This document shows, piece by piece, positions 46,435-58,233 of a stretch of DNA of 64,000 nt. Numbering within the stretch: the stretch's first letter is position 1; every line of letters begins with the position of its first letter. This stretch comes from Malania oleifera (taxonomy: Eukaryota > Streptophyta > Magnoliopsida > Santalales > Ximeniaceae). Made by a program: the position numbers and the translations under genes. Location: NCBI RefSeq assembly GCF_029873635.1, contig NC_080422.1, positions 17,204,049 to 17,268,048 of the forward strand, written 5' to 3'. The notes under the pieces are model-generated. The model saw nothing but the letters and a program-made list of their open reading frames with translations, ran no database searches and was not told where the DNA came from.

Positions 46435-49064
46435 CAAAATGTGACATGTTTGGCTGCCATGAATGAAACTAGTTGGTTTTGGCATAGGAAACTAGGACAT
46501 GAAAGCGTGGACCTATTATCTAAACTATCCAATAAAAATTTAGTAAAAGGATTACCAAATACAAAATTTATAAAAGATAAGATTTGTGATGCATGCCAAA
46601 AAAGAAAACAAGTCAAGACAAGTTTCAAAAAGAAGAAGTACATATCAATTAATAGACCTTTAGAACTCTTGCACCTAGACTTATTTGGTCCTACTAGAAC
46701 ACAAAGCTTAGGAGGCAAACAATATGCCTTTGTGATTTTAGATGATTATTCAAGATATACTTGGGTATTGTTCTTAGCAAATAAAGATGAAACTTGTAAC
46801 ATGTTAATAACTCTATGCAAGAAACTACAAAATGAAAAAAGGCTATAACATAACTAACTTTAGGAGTGATCAAGGTAGAGAGTTCAAAAACAAAGATGTT
46901 GACAAATTTTGTGATGATCATGGTATAAACCATAACTTCTCAGCACCAAAATGAAGTTATTGAGAGGAAAAATAGAACTCTTCAAGAAATGGCAAGAACC
47001 ATGTTAAATGAAAATGATTTACCTAAGTACGTTTGAGCTGAAGCTGTAAATATAGCGTGTTATGTTATAAATAGGGTGTCTATTAGATCAAGTCTAGATA
47101 AAACACCTTATGAACTATGGAAAGGTAGAAGACCCAACATAGCTTACCTTCATATATTTGGATGTAAATGCTTTGTTCTCAATAATAAAGATGATCTAGG
47201 TAAATTTGATGCAAAATTATATGAAGGCATTTTCTTAGGATATTCTACAAAATAGAAAGCCTATAGGGTTTATGATAAAAGAACACTAACTATCGTTGAA
47301 TCCATACATATAACTTTTGATGAATTAAAACACTATGTAAAAGAAATTAAGAATGATGAAAGCAGAGAAGATATCTCACAAAAAGAAGAAAATCTTGAAA
47401 TAAAAGAGGAAAACAATAATGAAACTTCAAATGAAAACTCCACATAAAACCAAGAACTACCAAAAGAGTGGAAATATGGTAAAAGTCATCCAAAAGATCA
47501 AATTTTTAGAGAACTATCTAAAGGAGTAACATCAAGATGAACCCAAGAACATTGAAGAAGCCTTAAATGACAATTCTTGGATTATGACTATGCAAGAAGA
47601 ACTAAATTAGTTTGAAAGAAGTCAAGTACGACAACTAGTACCTAAACCCAAAGAACATTCAATCATAGGAATTAAATGGGTCTTTAGAAATAAGAAGGAT
47701 GAAAATGGGGTAGTTATTAGAAACAAAGTTAGGCTAGTAGCACAAGGTTATAATCAAGAAGAAGGTATTGACTATGATGAAACCTTTGCACCCATAGCAA
47801 GAATGGAAGCAATAAGGATGCTCCTAGCCTATGCAACCCATAAGGATTTTAAACTACATCAAATGGATGTTAAAAGTGCGTTCTTAAATGGATATATAAA
47901 TGAAAAATTTTATGTTAAACAACCTCCAGGTTTTGAAGACACGAAAAATCCCAATCATGTATTCAAGTTAACAAAAGCTTTGTATGGATTGAAACAAGCT
48001 CCTAGAGTTTGGTATGTAAGATTAAACAAATATTTACTCAAAAATTATTTTTCAAGAGGAAAGGTAGATAACACTCTATTCATAAAAACTAAAAATAAAG
48101 ATATGCTAATAGTACAAATCTATGTTGATGATGTGTTATTCGGTGCAATACATGGAGAATTATGTGAAGAATTTGCTACATGTATGCAAAGAGAATTTGA
48201 AATGAGTATGATGGGGGAGTTGAATTACTTCCTAAGGTTACAAATTAAACAAGTTAAGAATGGAACATTCATAAATCAAACTAAATATATTAAGGATTTG
48301 TTAAAAAAGTTTGATATAGAAGAAAGCAAACCCACAGGAACCACCATGAGCACCTTAACAAGCATTGACAAAGATGAAAAAGGAAAACAAGTAGACACAA
48401 AACATTATTGAGGAATGATAGGAAGTCTATTATATCTGATAGCAAGTAGACCTGACATCATGTTTAATGTATGCATGTGTGCTAGGTTTTAATCAGCACC
48501 TAAGGAATCACATCAAATAGCAGTTAAAGAAATACTTAAGTACTTGCTAGGCACACTTGATCTAGGCTTGTGGTATCCAAAGGGAACTAATTTTGAAATG
48601 ATAAGCTATTCAGATGCAGATTATGCTGGGTGTAAAATAGATAGAAAGAGCACTAGTGGGGCTTGTCACTTTCTAGGACACTCACTAGTCTCCTGGTTTT
48701 CAAAGAAATAAAATTCCGTGGCATTATCCACAACTGAAGCAGAATACATAGCAGCTGGGCGCTGTTGTGCTCAAACATTATATATGAAACAACAATTAAG
48801 AGATTTCAAAATTCAATATCAAACAATTCCAATAAAGTGCGACAACACAAGTGCCATAAATATTTCAAAAAAAATCCGGTATCTCACTCAAGAACAAAAC
48901 ATATTGACATAATACATCACTTCTTGAGAGATTACATACAAAATAAGGAAATAATTCTAGAATTCGTCAATACAAATGATTAATTAGCGGACATATTCAC
49001 AAAACCACTCTTTGAGGATCGATTTATATTCATTAGACGAGAATTAGTAATGATGCATGTTTGA
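46435..49064 (+). pseudogene. Sirevirus pol (integrase, reverse transcriptase, RNase H), broken
   Basis: Pre-integrase zinc region: WFWHRKLGHESVDLLSK with CDACQKRKQ (46470-46610). Integrase: HLDLFGPTRTQSLGG and ILDDYSRYTWVLFL (46670-46780), then a frameshift near 46845, a readable FRSDQGREF at 46860, and the integrase C-terminus (YELWKGRRPNIAYLHIFGCKCF) near 47110-47180. Reverse transcriptase: EGIDYDETFAPIARMEAIRM, QMDVKSAFLNGYI and an intact YVDD (about 48121-48132). RNase H: SYSDADYAGCKID near 48605, STTEAEYIAAGRCC near 48726, and ADIFTKPLFEDRF before the TGA at 49062-49064. Stops at 47032, 47254, 48411, 48490 and elsewhere, and frameshifts, kill it. Confidence 0.9.
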
Positions 49065-49415
49065 GAAGTTGTTTGAAGAAAAGTTTTCTTTTAAAATATG
49101 CTTAGCGGGTGACTACCACTTGGGTGTCAGGCGACTACCATGCTACTGACTTGGTGCCTTTTGGGTTGACAGGCGCCTACGTCCTCGTGGAAGGTGACTG
49201 CCTCGCAGCAGGTAAGGGTTTAAAACCCTATTATGTCTCATTTTAACAGCCGTCAGGCGCCTACTACTTCTCCTCTCACTCTCAATCATCTCATTCCTAC
49301 TCTTATTCAAGCCTATTTCTCCTCCAAATCCATCCAAAATCAGAATCCAGACTCAAAACCTACATCATCCTCACCAAATTTCTAGGGTTTCTCAGATTCA
49401 AATCTCAAAGCAAAC

Positions 49416-50627
49416 ATGCCACAAACAAAGTCGATTGCTAACAAGGGTGCTTCCTACTCCACACGCATCAACAACGATGAAGTAGAAAAATGGTTAGTAA
49501 CTCCTCAAGCCAAACTTCTTTATCGAAATCAAATCGCTTTATCGGAACCAATTCTAGGCAAAGTAATCGATGTTGCATTCTTCAATTCCGATTTTCCTGA
49601 AATATTAGAGATTTTTAAATGAATTGGATGGGAAAGATTTATCACCTATAAAGCCGAAGGGTATTATCCAAACTTGGTAAGGATCTTTTATGCAAACATG
49701 GAGAAACAAGACGATGGGATAAAAACGAACCTCTTAGGGTAGAGTATTCACCTCACTCCCATATCTTTAGGAAAAATCCTTCGTGTAAAACCGGGAGATT
49801 TTGAAGATCAAATTGTTGAAAAACAATGGACAATGGCACAAGGATTTACCCTAGAGACAGTCTTACCTCTTGTGATAAATGATACAACCACTTATTTTGG
49901 AAATCCACCCATCTATAAGCAACTAAACCTTGAAGCCATAATTTTGCATAAAATCATTACTTATAATATCCTACCACGATCTAGTTCACATGATCATGTT
50001 TCCTTTCTAGATTGTTTCATCATGTGGTGTTTTTTGAAAGGGAAAAATCTGGATCTTCCTAGTCTTCTCATCAAATGGATTAATATGAAAGTTGATGCTT
50101 CTCGCATTATTTTACCTTATGCTAGGATATTGAATATGGTGTTTGCAAATTTTAACATCCTCACACCATCTTTCAACTTCATTCGAAAAACCCATTATGA
50201 CATATTTTCTGACACAATTTTTAAGTGCATGGGTTATAAGAAAACCACTCAAGGCTGGTTTCACAAGGGTCATCGACACCTCACATCTAAGCCTCCTCCT
50301 CAGCCTTCTATGCCATCTACTTCAGTTCAGCCAAACTCAGTTACTCCTTCCAGGTTTATGCCATTTTATACTTACTATCTAAACTTCAGCGATAGGATGC
50401 AATTTGGTCTTGGTACAGTTCAAGAGAAGGTTACCACTGTGAAAACTCACTGCTCCTCCTTTGCTCAGTGTGTTAATAAAATTGAGAAGCATTTGGCCTA
50501 CTCTTCTAAAAGTACAACATCGATGGAGATCAACTCAGTTCCATCTAGTGACGATGAATCTACTGAAAATTCTGAGGAACAAAAAGACAAAGATGATGGC
50601 AATGCACCCAAGGAAGATTCTGAATGA
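49416..50627 (+). pseudogene. Sirevirus envelope-like third ORF, two nonsense mutations
   Basis: A single frame of 404 codons from the ATG at 49416 to the TGA at 50625-50627, broken only by TGA at 49620-49622 and TAG at 49740-49742. It lies 351 bp behind pol, where Sireviruses carry their env-like gene. The N-terminal half has the plant-transposon-protein signature (GWERF, then YYPNLVRIFYANM); the middle includes FLDCFIMWCFLKGKNLDLP. The C-terminal third is Pro/Ser-rich, then strongly acidic. No signal peptide is evident at the N-terminus. No entry function has been shown for this family; it is called envelope-like by position. Codon changes at both stops fit single transitions. Confidence 0.82.
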
Positions 50628-50837
50628 CGTGCTTGATCATTGTGGTGTTTTGATATTAAGTAGTAGTCCTTAATATTTTTATGTATTTCACCAGCCAGTT
50701 TTTTTTTTTTTTATTGTATCATATTCTGAATGATCTTAAGTACTTTGTAGTTCAAAACTTCACTATGCTTTGTGATGGATCACCCTCTTTCCCTTTCTTG
50801 ATTGATGTATTTGAGGAAGAGCAAAAAGAAAAATGTG

Positions 50838-50965
50838 CTTGATACTTGATGCATATGTTTTGATGCTTGATACTTGGTGATACTTGATGCATATGTTTGA
50901 TGCTTGATACTTGATACTTGATGGTACTTGATGCATATGTTTGATGCTTGATACTTGAGAAATAT
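50838..50965. repeat. Tandem repeat behind the envelope-like ORF
   Basis: Three copies of a 28-45 bp unit built from GCTTGATACTTGATGCATATG with variable insertions of GATACTTG, ending in a partial fourth. Located between the env-like stop and the purine tracts. Open frames across it on the reverse strand are repeat artefacts. Confidence 0.85.
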
Positions 50966-51011
50966 GAATGTACTTTATGCTTAAAAGCATTTTTCATTCA
51001 TGCTTATTGAA

Positions 51012-51103
51012 AAGGGGAGCCATGACTATTGTAAAAGGGGAGTACATTAAGGAGTATTTTCTTATTTTTACTCTAGATTTGTCATCATAAAAAAGGGGGA
51101 GAT
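51012..51103 (+). other. Repeated polypurine tracts before the 3' LTR
   Basis: AAAAGGGGAG near 51012, AAAAGGGGAG near 51032 and AAAAAAGGGGGAGAT at 51089-51103, the last touching the LTR start. Multiple purine tracts upstream of the true one are a known Sirevirus feature. Confidence 0.75.
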
Positions 51104-52826
51104 TGTTGGCCTAAGAAGACTTACAATTCTTATTTTGATGATAACAAATCAAGACACGTTTGATATGGTTTTCAAGTTAAACTATTTTAGGAAGCAAGCA
51201 AAACTCAAGTATTTCAAAGCCAAACTCAAAGGTCAATAAAGCTCATGATGGACATATTTTATAAAAGCTTAAAGAATGAAAGATGATTGAAAACTCAAAG
51301 ATGATATATGATTATGAAAAATCAAGGATTTACATGAAGATTAGAAGTTTAGAGTTTTAAGAATGTTTCTATGTAAGTATTTCATGTAAACCTCAATATA
51401 AATTGAATTGAAGCTTGTACGAAGAAAAAGAAACTAAGAAATAAAATTTTTAAAGACCTTAAAATATGTTTTATATCAAAATGATAAAGGTCTCAAGAAA
51501 GGAAGAAAGTTTTCAAAGTGAAAAAGGATTTTTTTGAGAGCCAGGCGACTACCCAATATAGGTAGTAGACTACCAAAATTAAAGGAATTAAATTTGGGAG
51601 GCAATAGGGTCCCAGGCGATTGCCTGAGCCCTATCAAGCACCTAGGTGGTCAAGCCAGGCGACTGCCAGCCTTTTGGTTATTTAGTTTTCACTATGGCAG
51701 GCGATTGCCACTTGAACAGAATTTTAAAAACTCAACGGGAAAATTTTTAAATAGATTTCTTAGGCTCTACTCTTTTTGAAAACTTGATGTTTATCCCAAG
51801 AAAACTTGGGGGGTAAGGAATTAAGCATCTATAAATAGCCCTAACTATAATGATTTTACACACCAAGAAATTTTTCAGCAATCAAGAACTCTCAAAGCTC
51901 TCAATCTCTTTTGTGCTCATTCTACTTTCACTACTAAATTGCTGCTGATCCTAACTCCGAATTTGAGTCTTCAAAGTCTGAATCTTTCAATACATGGAAG
52001 ATATATTCGGTGATCTAAATTCAATTGAACTTTAATCTCTTTATATTGATTTACATTGAAGTATATTTGTTCTGAATATTGTACTAAATAGCTCTGTTGT
52101 GAGAGTGTCTCTTGTACAAAAATCTTTCTCTACTTATTTCTTGTTTCTAGATGATTCAAGGTTGTTGGATTGTCGTGCCAAGAGAGGGTATAGCGTTTGG
52201 AGAGGCGGGCTCTAGCCTAATCGAAGGAGTGTTGTAAACGTTGTTGTTCCACCCAGCAAAGGAACTGACCTAATGAATCCTTTGGTGGTTTGCCAAAGGC
52301 TAGGACATAGGTTGGGTATAAGCCGAACCTCGTAAAATCTTGTTTTCCTCTCTCTCTTTCCTACTCTTAACTTTTTAGCATACTTTACAAATTGTGCGGA
52401 TGCTTTATAATTTTTGAATTATGAGTGTTTGATTATTAAATAGACTGGAAGATAATTTTTTTTTTTTTGGTTTGATCAGCATTGATTATAGAAACCGAAA
52501 GGGACTACATTGGTTGATCATCCTAAACTTATTAAACTGAAGGTTTATTTAAAAGTTGAATGTTGGGAAGAAGTGTGATTTTGAATTTCAACACATGACT
52601 TATACAAATCCAACAAGCATTGCATATTACTATAGGGCTATTGTCACAAGAATCAAGTGCTTGGTTATTTTGTATTGATTGTAGGTGATTTGGATTGATT
52701 ATTTTACAAGTACGTTGTGATTGTGTTTGGGTTGTGTTTATTGTTGTAATATAAAAACTTTTAAAAAGAACATAAATCTTTTAAAACCCAATTCACCCCC
52801 CTCCTGGGAACTATATCCTATTTTCA
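51104..52826 (+). repeat. Sirevirus 3' LTR, 1,723 bp
   Basis: TGTTGGCC at 51104 to TTTTCA at 52826. Features: GATGATAACAAATC near the start; four palindromic sites of the CAGGCGACTGCC type (51541, 51612, 51655, 51697); a TATA-like CTATAAATAGCC at about 51829-51840; a GACATAGG/CCGAACCTCGTAAAA block near 52305-52340; and a terminal C-run CACCCCCCTCC. No gene. Confidence 0.85.
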
Positions 52827-54712
52827 CTTCCAAATTTTGTTGCAATTCAGAACTCAGATATTCTTCTCCATTGTCACTATGGAGGACCTGAACTTGTGCG
52901 ATGTACTGAGCATGAACCATTTTATGAAAATTTTGAAATAACAAGTTCACTTCCCCTTTGGACTTCTTCAAGCACACCTAGGTCATCTTGGTACAGTCGT
53001 CAATAAAAGTAACAAACCAACATGATCCACCCAAGGTAGTGACTTTGGATGGACCCAAACATCAGAATGTACAACCATAAAAGGAATTGAACTTTTATTC
53101 GAAGTTAATGGAAAAGAAGCATGATGACTTTTTGCAAGTTCACAAACATCACATTGGAAACTAACAACATCAAATTTTGCAAATAAATTAGGAAATAATT
53201 TATTGAGGTAACCAAAAGAAGTATGCCCCAGACATCGATGCCATATATAACAAGATGACAAATTTTTTATTCCCCCCCCCCCCCCTCATAACCATCCACC
53301 TTTAGAGCTTGACCCAACTTGTCTTAAATCTTTGACACAAAGTCCAGGTAATATAACTTCCTTTGCCTAACACCACAATCAATAGTCTGCCACGTTCAGA
53401 TGTCCTTAAACACAAAAAATTCAAGCCAAAAAAATAAAGCACAAAATAAGGCATCAGTTATTTGGGAAACTGAAAAAAGATTATAGTTCAAAGATGGAAC
53501 ATCTAAAATAGAATCTAAATTCAAAGTAGCAGTAAGGGGCAAGGATCTTTCCCCAATAACTAGGGTTGAAGTACTGTTGGCAATGGAAACAGACATTTGC
53601 GAAGATGGTTTAAGGGTTGTGACCTATCAAGAATCAAATGTCATATAATTTGTAGCACCAAAATCAATTATCCATGCACTATTAGAAACGAGTGTATACA
53701 TATTTAAAACCATACCACCATTAATTGCAACTACTGCCAATGCCGAGACCTTTAGCAACCTCATCCTCTGCCTTTGTTTAACAATCACAACAGTAGAGGT
53801 CTTCTTGGGATTTCTCTTCCGTGGATTATGGTTATGATCCCACAATTATGGATACCTCACAAGTATAAAGCATCAACTTTTGGAATGACCAATTTGATCA
53901 CAATGAGTGCATTTATAGGTGGATTTTTTGGCACCATTATTTGTCTTGTGATAGCTGGACTTTATTCGGTCCTATTGGTTTTGAGGAGGCTAGTTTCGAG
54001 CCACACCAAGGTTGAAGCTTTAGATTTTTCAGGGTCTCCATTCATTGTTGTGTGTTGAACAAATTCCCAGTGGACCATTGTATAACATTATTCTAGTTCA
54101 GGATGTGTTCGTTTCTCAAAATTTTACCACGAATATGTTCAAATTCACCATCTAATCCTGCATGAAAAATATGCACCCTTTGTCGTTGAACTGATTTTTA
54201 GTAAGATTCAACATCCTTCTCACTCTCCATAATCACCTTATCACAATGATCCAACTCACCAAAAATCTCAGTTACTTCTCCATAATACATAGAGAGTACT
54301 ATGTCATTCTGTTTGGCAGAGAAAGCTTTTTGATTTAAGGGAAAAACTTGCAACTCATTTATTCCATCACAAAAAGCTTTGGAAAGAGCTTTTCAAATAT
54401 CATGTGCAGTGGGTAAGCGAATGTATTACTTCTTAATTTCTGGGGACATAGACGCTAGCAGCCATCACTTGACCTTTTAATTATCCGCGTACCACTTTTT
54501 ATATTGATTATCCTTGTCGGTAGGTAGTTGTGAGTTTCCATGAATAAATGAGAGTTTCTCCTTCTCTACAATTTGCATCTCCATGAGTTGAGACCACACA
54601 TCATAATTTGTCTCATTGAATACAATCCCTGCATTGAAGGTTGAACATTCAGATTGAACAATGATAGAAGCAGATTTGTTCCTAGATACTTTAGAATCTG
54701 ACTTGTTCATGG
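52827..54712 (-). pseudogene. Copia gag-pol N-terminal half (gag, protease, integrase), broken
   Basis: On the - strand gag starts at 54710 (MNKSDSKVSRNKSASI, then NYDVWSQLMEMQIVEKEK). Further gag in several frames follows to about 53900. The protease motif near 53660-53690 reads WIIDFGATNYMTFDS, with the catalytic DSG changed to DFG. Then come ILDVPSLNYNLFSVSQ (about 53500), a pre-integrase region (CYIWHRCLGHTSFGYLNK; CDVCELAKSHHASF; 53255-53100), and the integrase segment with an intact VLHSDNGEEYLSSEL (about 52900-52850). It is cut at 52827 by the end of the Sirevirus LTR, and the reverse transcriptase half is not in the neighbourhood. Stops and frameshifts throughout. Confidence 0.85.
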
Positions 54713-54798
54713 TGACGTAAGTAGGTTTTGAAGTTTTTCTTGTGTGGCGTCAATGGAGGACAAGATCAAAAGAGAAAAAAAAAATCCTTTGGGAACTT

Positions 54799-54811
54799 GG
54801 CTCTGATACCA
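54799..54811 (-). other. Primer binding site, tRNA-Met type
   Basis: TGGTATCAGAGCC on the - strand, a perfect canonical site, three bases inside the LTR end at 54815. Confidence 0.92.
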
Positions 54812-54814
54812 ACT

Positions 54815-55047
54815 TGAAAAATAGGAGAAGAATATTTGTTCGTTCTATATTTTTCAAAAAATTCGTACAGTACATATAGAGATGTGTCAGAGGTATAGAT
54901 CTTATAATCAAGGTATTGTTCCTATAATTAAGTTACATGCATAATGGATCTGTTCACACCTATCGGACAACTACATTGTCTCTAAAATAGGAAACAATTC
55001 TAAAGTTAATTACAAAGATAGTTGACTATCAACCCAATATTTCAACA
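54815..55047 (-). repeat. Copia 5' LTR, 233 bp (reverse strand)
   Basis: On the - strand it runs TGTTGAAATATTGGG ... CTATTTTTCA, with the primer site directly behind it. It belongs to the gag-pol fragment at 52827-54712. Confidence 0.8.
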
Positions 55048-55198
55048 CTCTCTTAACCTAATTCAAAGTAAAATAGGTCTCTATATTACAATGCTAGGGT
55101 TACTATTACTCTACTATATACAAGACATGCATTACCACAAGGCAACAACACCCACTCATATCTCAATCCCAACTTTATCGCTTACACTATTGTATATT

Positions 55199-56930
55199 TT
55201 TTTTTAGAAAAAAAAATAATTATGTAATTACTTTTATATACAGAGATTTTTTTGACTTATATATACATAAATATAATATAAATATATATCTGTGGATGCA
55301 AAAAATATAATAACTTAAGAACAGCTGCACAAGTATTCAGGCATAATAAATTAAAAAATTAGTCATCTGAAGATGACTGCAGTCTTTTAGGTTTGGTAAG
55401 TTGTTTAAATCACTTTAATGTTAAATTCAAGTTAACTTTTTGTTCGTGGATTCAAAAGTCCCTCTTAAAATGTAGGGATTTAGGAAGCTAAATCCATAAG
55501 TCTCAATGCACCCAATTTACTTATTTTTTTCTTGAAGGTCTTTTTCTTTTAGTATTTTTAATTACCTGACATGAAAGCTGCATGCAAACTTTAATATGAA
55601 AATGCAAAATATGAACCAAACAACGGCCATATAATTGTGAAAGACTTTAACATCCATCATTTCAATTACTTCATGATTATGCAAGCGACTGACTACTGAC
55701 TATAGCCATCTCATTTTAAGAAAAGGAAATAAAATTATATAAAAAAATAAAAAATAAGAAAATTTTCTCAGCACTGTGCATGCTGTGGTCCATGCATGAG
55801 AGACCCACGAATGATATAAATTACTTCATTCAAAAAATTCAAATTGTTTCATTTTTAATTCCGTGGAGTCTCTTATTATGTTGATTTATGGAATTAATTA
55901 AAACATCACCTTCCCTACAGTGAGTGGATCCAACACAAATTAGAAAATGATTGAGGCAAATTATTGTAGAAATCCACATGTAGGCCGCGGGGGACCACGA
56001 GAGAAAATTAATTAATATATGAATGCTTATGTGGGAGATTAATGACAATTAAATCATTTAGTTTATATAGGAATGGAAGATGTATATGGTTAGATTATTA
56101 TATAAGCTATCAATTTAATTAGCTGATAATCGATGTTGAGATGATTTGACTCGGCTTAATATGAAAAGTAATTTACTAATAAAGTTTTTTTGTAATAAGT
56201 TGACTGAGTGAGGATAAGAACTTTCAACTTAGTGACCTCATTTTTATTTTGCTCATTGGTACAATGCTACAAGTATTGATATTTGTAATTATTTGGGTAA
56301 AATATATGTAAATTATTCAGCCTACACTCTATTAGTTCTAAAACTTGTATTATCTTTCATTCAAATTAGACCCTTTATTATTATTATTATTAGTATTATT
56401 AATTGACCATCAATAAAATCTTTCATATTAAACAAAATAAAATAAAAGAAAGCCTTAAATTAACAAAAGTTTCCTTTATTCAATGGCCAACATTTTATTT
56501 GATTGGAACTTGTTGGGAATAGAGCTCATCATAAGTGATAAGGAGTAGACCCCATTAAGATAGCCACGTGTAGGATATGTAAGCGAGCAGATCTATCCTG
56601 AATAGAACCACGTACAAGGCACATAGGCGAGTTGAGTTGTTAGTCACATGTAAATCACGTGGACGAGTTGACCTGCTTCAAGCAGGTTAGTACCATGTGT
56701 AAGGCATGCGAGTGAGTTGATCTATTCCAAATAAGTCAGTCATGTGCAAGGTATATAGACAAGCTAACCTAACCCAAGCTGGTCAGTCATGCACAAGACA
56801 TGTTGGTAAGTTGACCTGTGTTGAACAGGTCAGCCACCTACAAAGCATGTGGACGAGCTGACCTCCTAACCTCAAAGGGAAGTAACCCTATTCCTTAATA
56901 TATAGGATAGTTACTCACAAGGCTGAACAA
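55199..56930. repeat. Direct duplication, copy R1
   Basis: Nearly identical to 58139-59891 over about 1.7 kb, from TTTAGAAAAAAAAATAATTATG to ACTCACAAGGCTGAACAAG. Differences are scattered substitutions, short indels (for example GAAAGACTTTAAC missing in R2) and microsatellite length. No gene: the 69-codon reverse-strand frame present in both copies has no recognisable features. From 56511 on it contains the first 420 bp of the LTR that is complete at 59466-60304. Confidence 0.92.
56570..56880. repeat. Degenerate ~47-bp tandem repeat inside R1 (also in R2)
   Basis: Five to six loosely similar units of the type CAYGTRCAAGGCATGTGGACGAGTTGACCTGNTTNAAGCAGGTCAG. The same array is in R2 at about 59520-59830. 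It lies within the solo-LTR-like unit. Confidence 0.6.
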
Positions 56931-57079
56931 GTTTTATTTATAATATATAAGGTAAGTTGACCTATGCTGAGCAGGTCAGCCACCTATAAGGCATGTGGGC
57001 TCTCTTTATTGGGATTTCCATTTCTTTAGAAGTGTCAATGATAGAGAGGTAGGTGAGTTGACTCTTTTACTAGGTGTGA

Positions 57080-57715
57080 AGTCACAAGGCTTTGGATTGG
57101 GGGCGCTCAGGGTCTTTCTCTTCAAGGTCTTCCTTTTCCAATCTCATAAAATCCACAAATCCTAGTCCTTTCCTCTTACAAAAAGCTATTTGGAAAGCAA
57201 AGATTCTTTTAAATGCGGGCCTTCATTGGGACTTCAATTTTTAACAAGATCAACATAAATAATATGCTACAAAAAGGAGGCCTTAAAAAAGCCCTTAGCC
57301 CAGATATTTGAGTCTAATGAGGCTATTTATCATTTGTTCCTTCATTGTAAGGTAGCAAGATGCATTTGGAACCATTTGTTTTTGTCCTTTGGTGAGGTTT
57401 GGGTGGCTTTAGCTACAATTCAGGACTTTTGAAGGTGAAGCTTTGGGGTTTTGGGGAGGAGATAGAAAGGATGTTTTGGTGCTCAGCTGCTTTTACAATC
57501 TTGTGGTTGCTTTGGGTGGAAAGGAATGCAACAGTTTTTAAATATCAAAAGGCTTCTCCATGATTGCTCTGGAAGAAAGATATTTTTATTGCTTTTTTTT
57601 TTGGGCTGATTCTTTCGGGGTTTTTGGGGGTCTTCTATTGTCCAATATTGAAAGGGTCTGGAAGGTAGCTTTGATGTAATTTTCTTCTTTTGGGTTTTTT
57701 TCCTGGGGGATTTCA
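57080..57715 (+). pseudogene. LINE (L1-type) 3' relic with reverse-transcriptase zinc-binding domain
   Basis: In shifting frames the translation reads the typical zf-RVT end of plant LINEs: KAIWKAKI near 57185-57210, then ESNEAIYHLFLHCKVARCIWNHLF (about 57310-57385), a W-F--LGRR region, and WVERNA near 57515-57530. Several frameshifts and stops. The upstream endonuclease and reverse transcriptase are absent, as expected for 5'-truncated LINE copies. It occupies the spacer between R1 and R2. Confidence 0.75.
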
Positions 57716-58138
57716 TATCTTTATTTCATTTTAATTACGTTTTCTTTTTAATAGAATTATTTTATTATCTAAAAGAAATTTTGATTTTTCTTTTGTCTGT
57801 GGACTACTGGACTTTAAACTTGGTTGTCCTTTCTTAATGTAAACAATGCAAGTGGAAGTTAGCTTAGGAGTTATTAAAGCAAATGCCCGAAACACATAAG
57901 CTCGAAAAGTGTGGCTCGATCTCCTTTAACCTTCAGGCTCTGTCAAAGCTCTTATATTCAATCCGAATGGTCTCTCAAAATGTTGATAGGACTACTAGAG
58001 TTTCTTGTCTTTTCAAATCCAAGACCATTAGCATTATGATGGTGGCTCAAGAGCAGAGGGAGAATAGCTAAACAGGTTGCTGGTTTTTAGTTTTTAATTT
58101 TTCTTCTTGGTTTTTAGTTTTCGTTTCTAGTTTTATTT
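57716..58138. other. Spacer behind the LINE relic
   Basis: A 62-codon frame (57883-58071) has no recognisable domain and no splice context I can support. The rest is T-rich and ends in a poly-T run at the start of R2. Confidence 0.35.
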
Positions 58139-58197
58139 TTTTTTAGAAAAGAAAATAATTATGTAGTTTCTTTTATTTATAGAGATTTTTTTTGACT

Positions 58198-58233
<36 letters not shown>

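Larger units (their letters stand above)
46422..52826 (+). mobile_element. Sirevirus, 3' portion: pol, envelope-like ORF and 3' LTR
   Basis: Order pol - envelope-like ORF - repeated purine tracts - long 3' LTR is the Sirevirus plan. The 5' LTR, gag and protease are missing; the left side ends at the CACTA-type terminus. The right end TTTTCA at 52826 abuts the broken integrase of a reverse-strand copia element, into which this element seems to have inserted. Confidence 0.85.

Noticed and set aside
50752-50997. Reverse-strand frames with Ser-Ile-Lys-His repeats
   Set aside because: Translation of the tandem repeat behind the Sirevirus env-like ORF.
53774-54058. 94-codon + strand frame
   Set aside because: Antisense to the copia gag-protease region on the - strand.
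55839-56048. Identical 69-codon frames at 55839-56048 and 58784-58993
   Set aside because: Identity comes from the R1/R2 duplication; no domain, no context and no sign of selection on coding.
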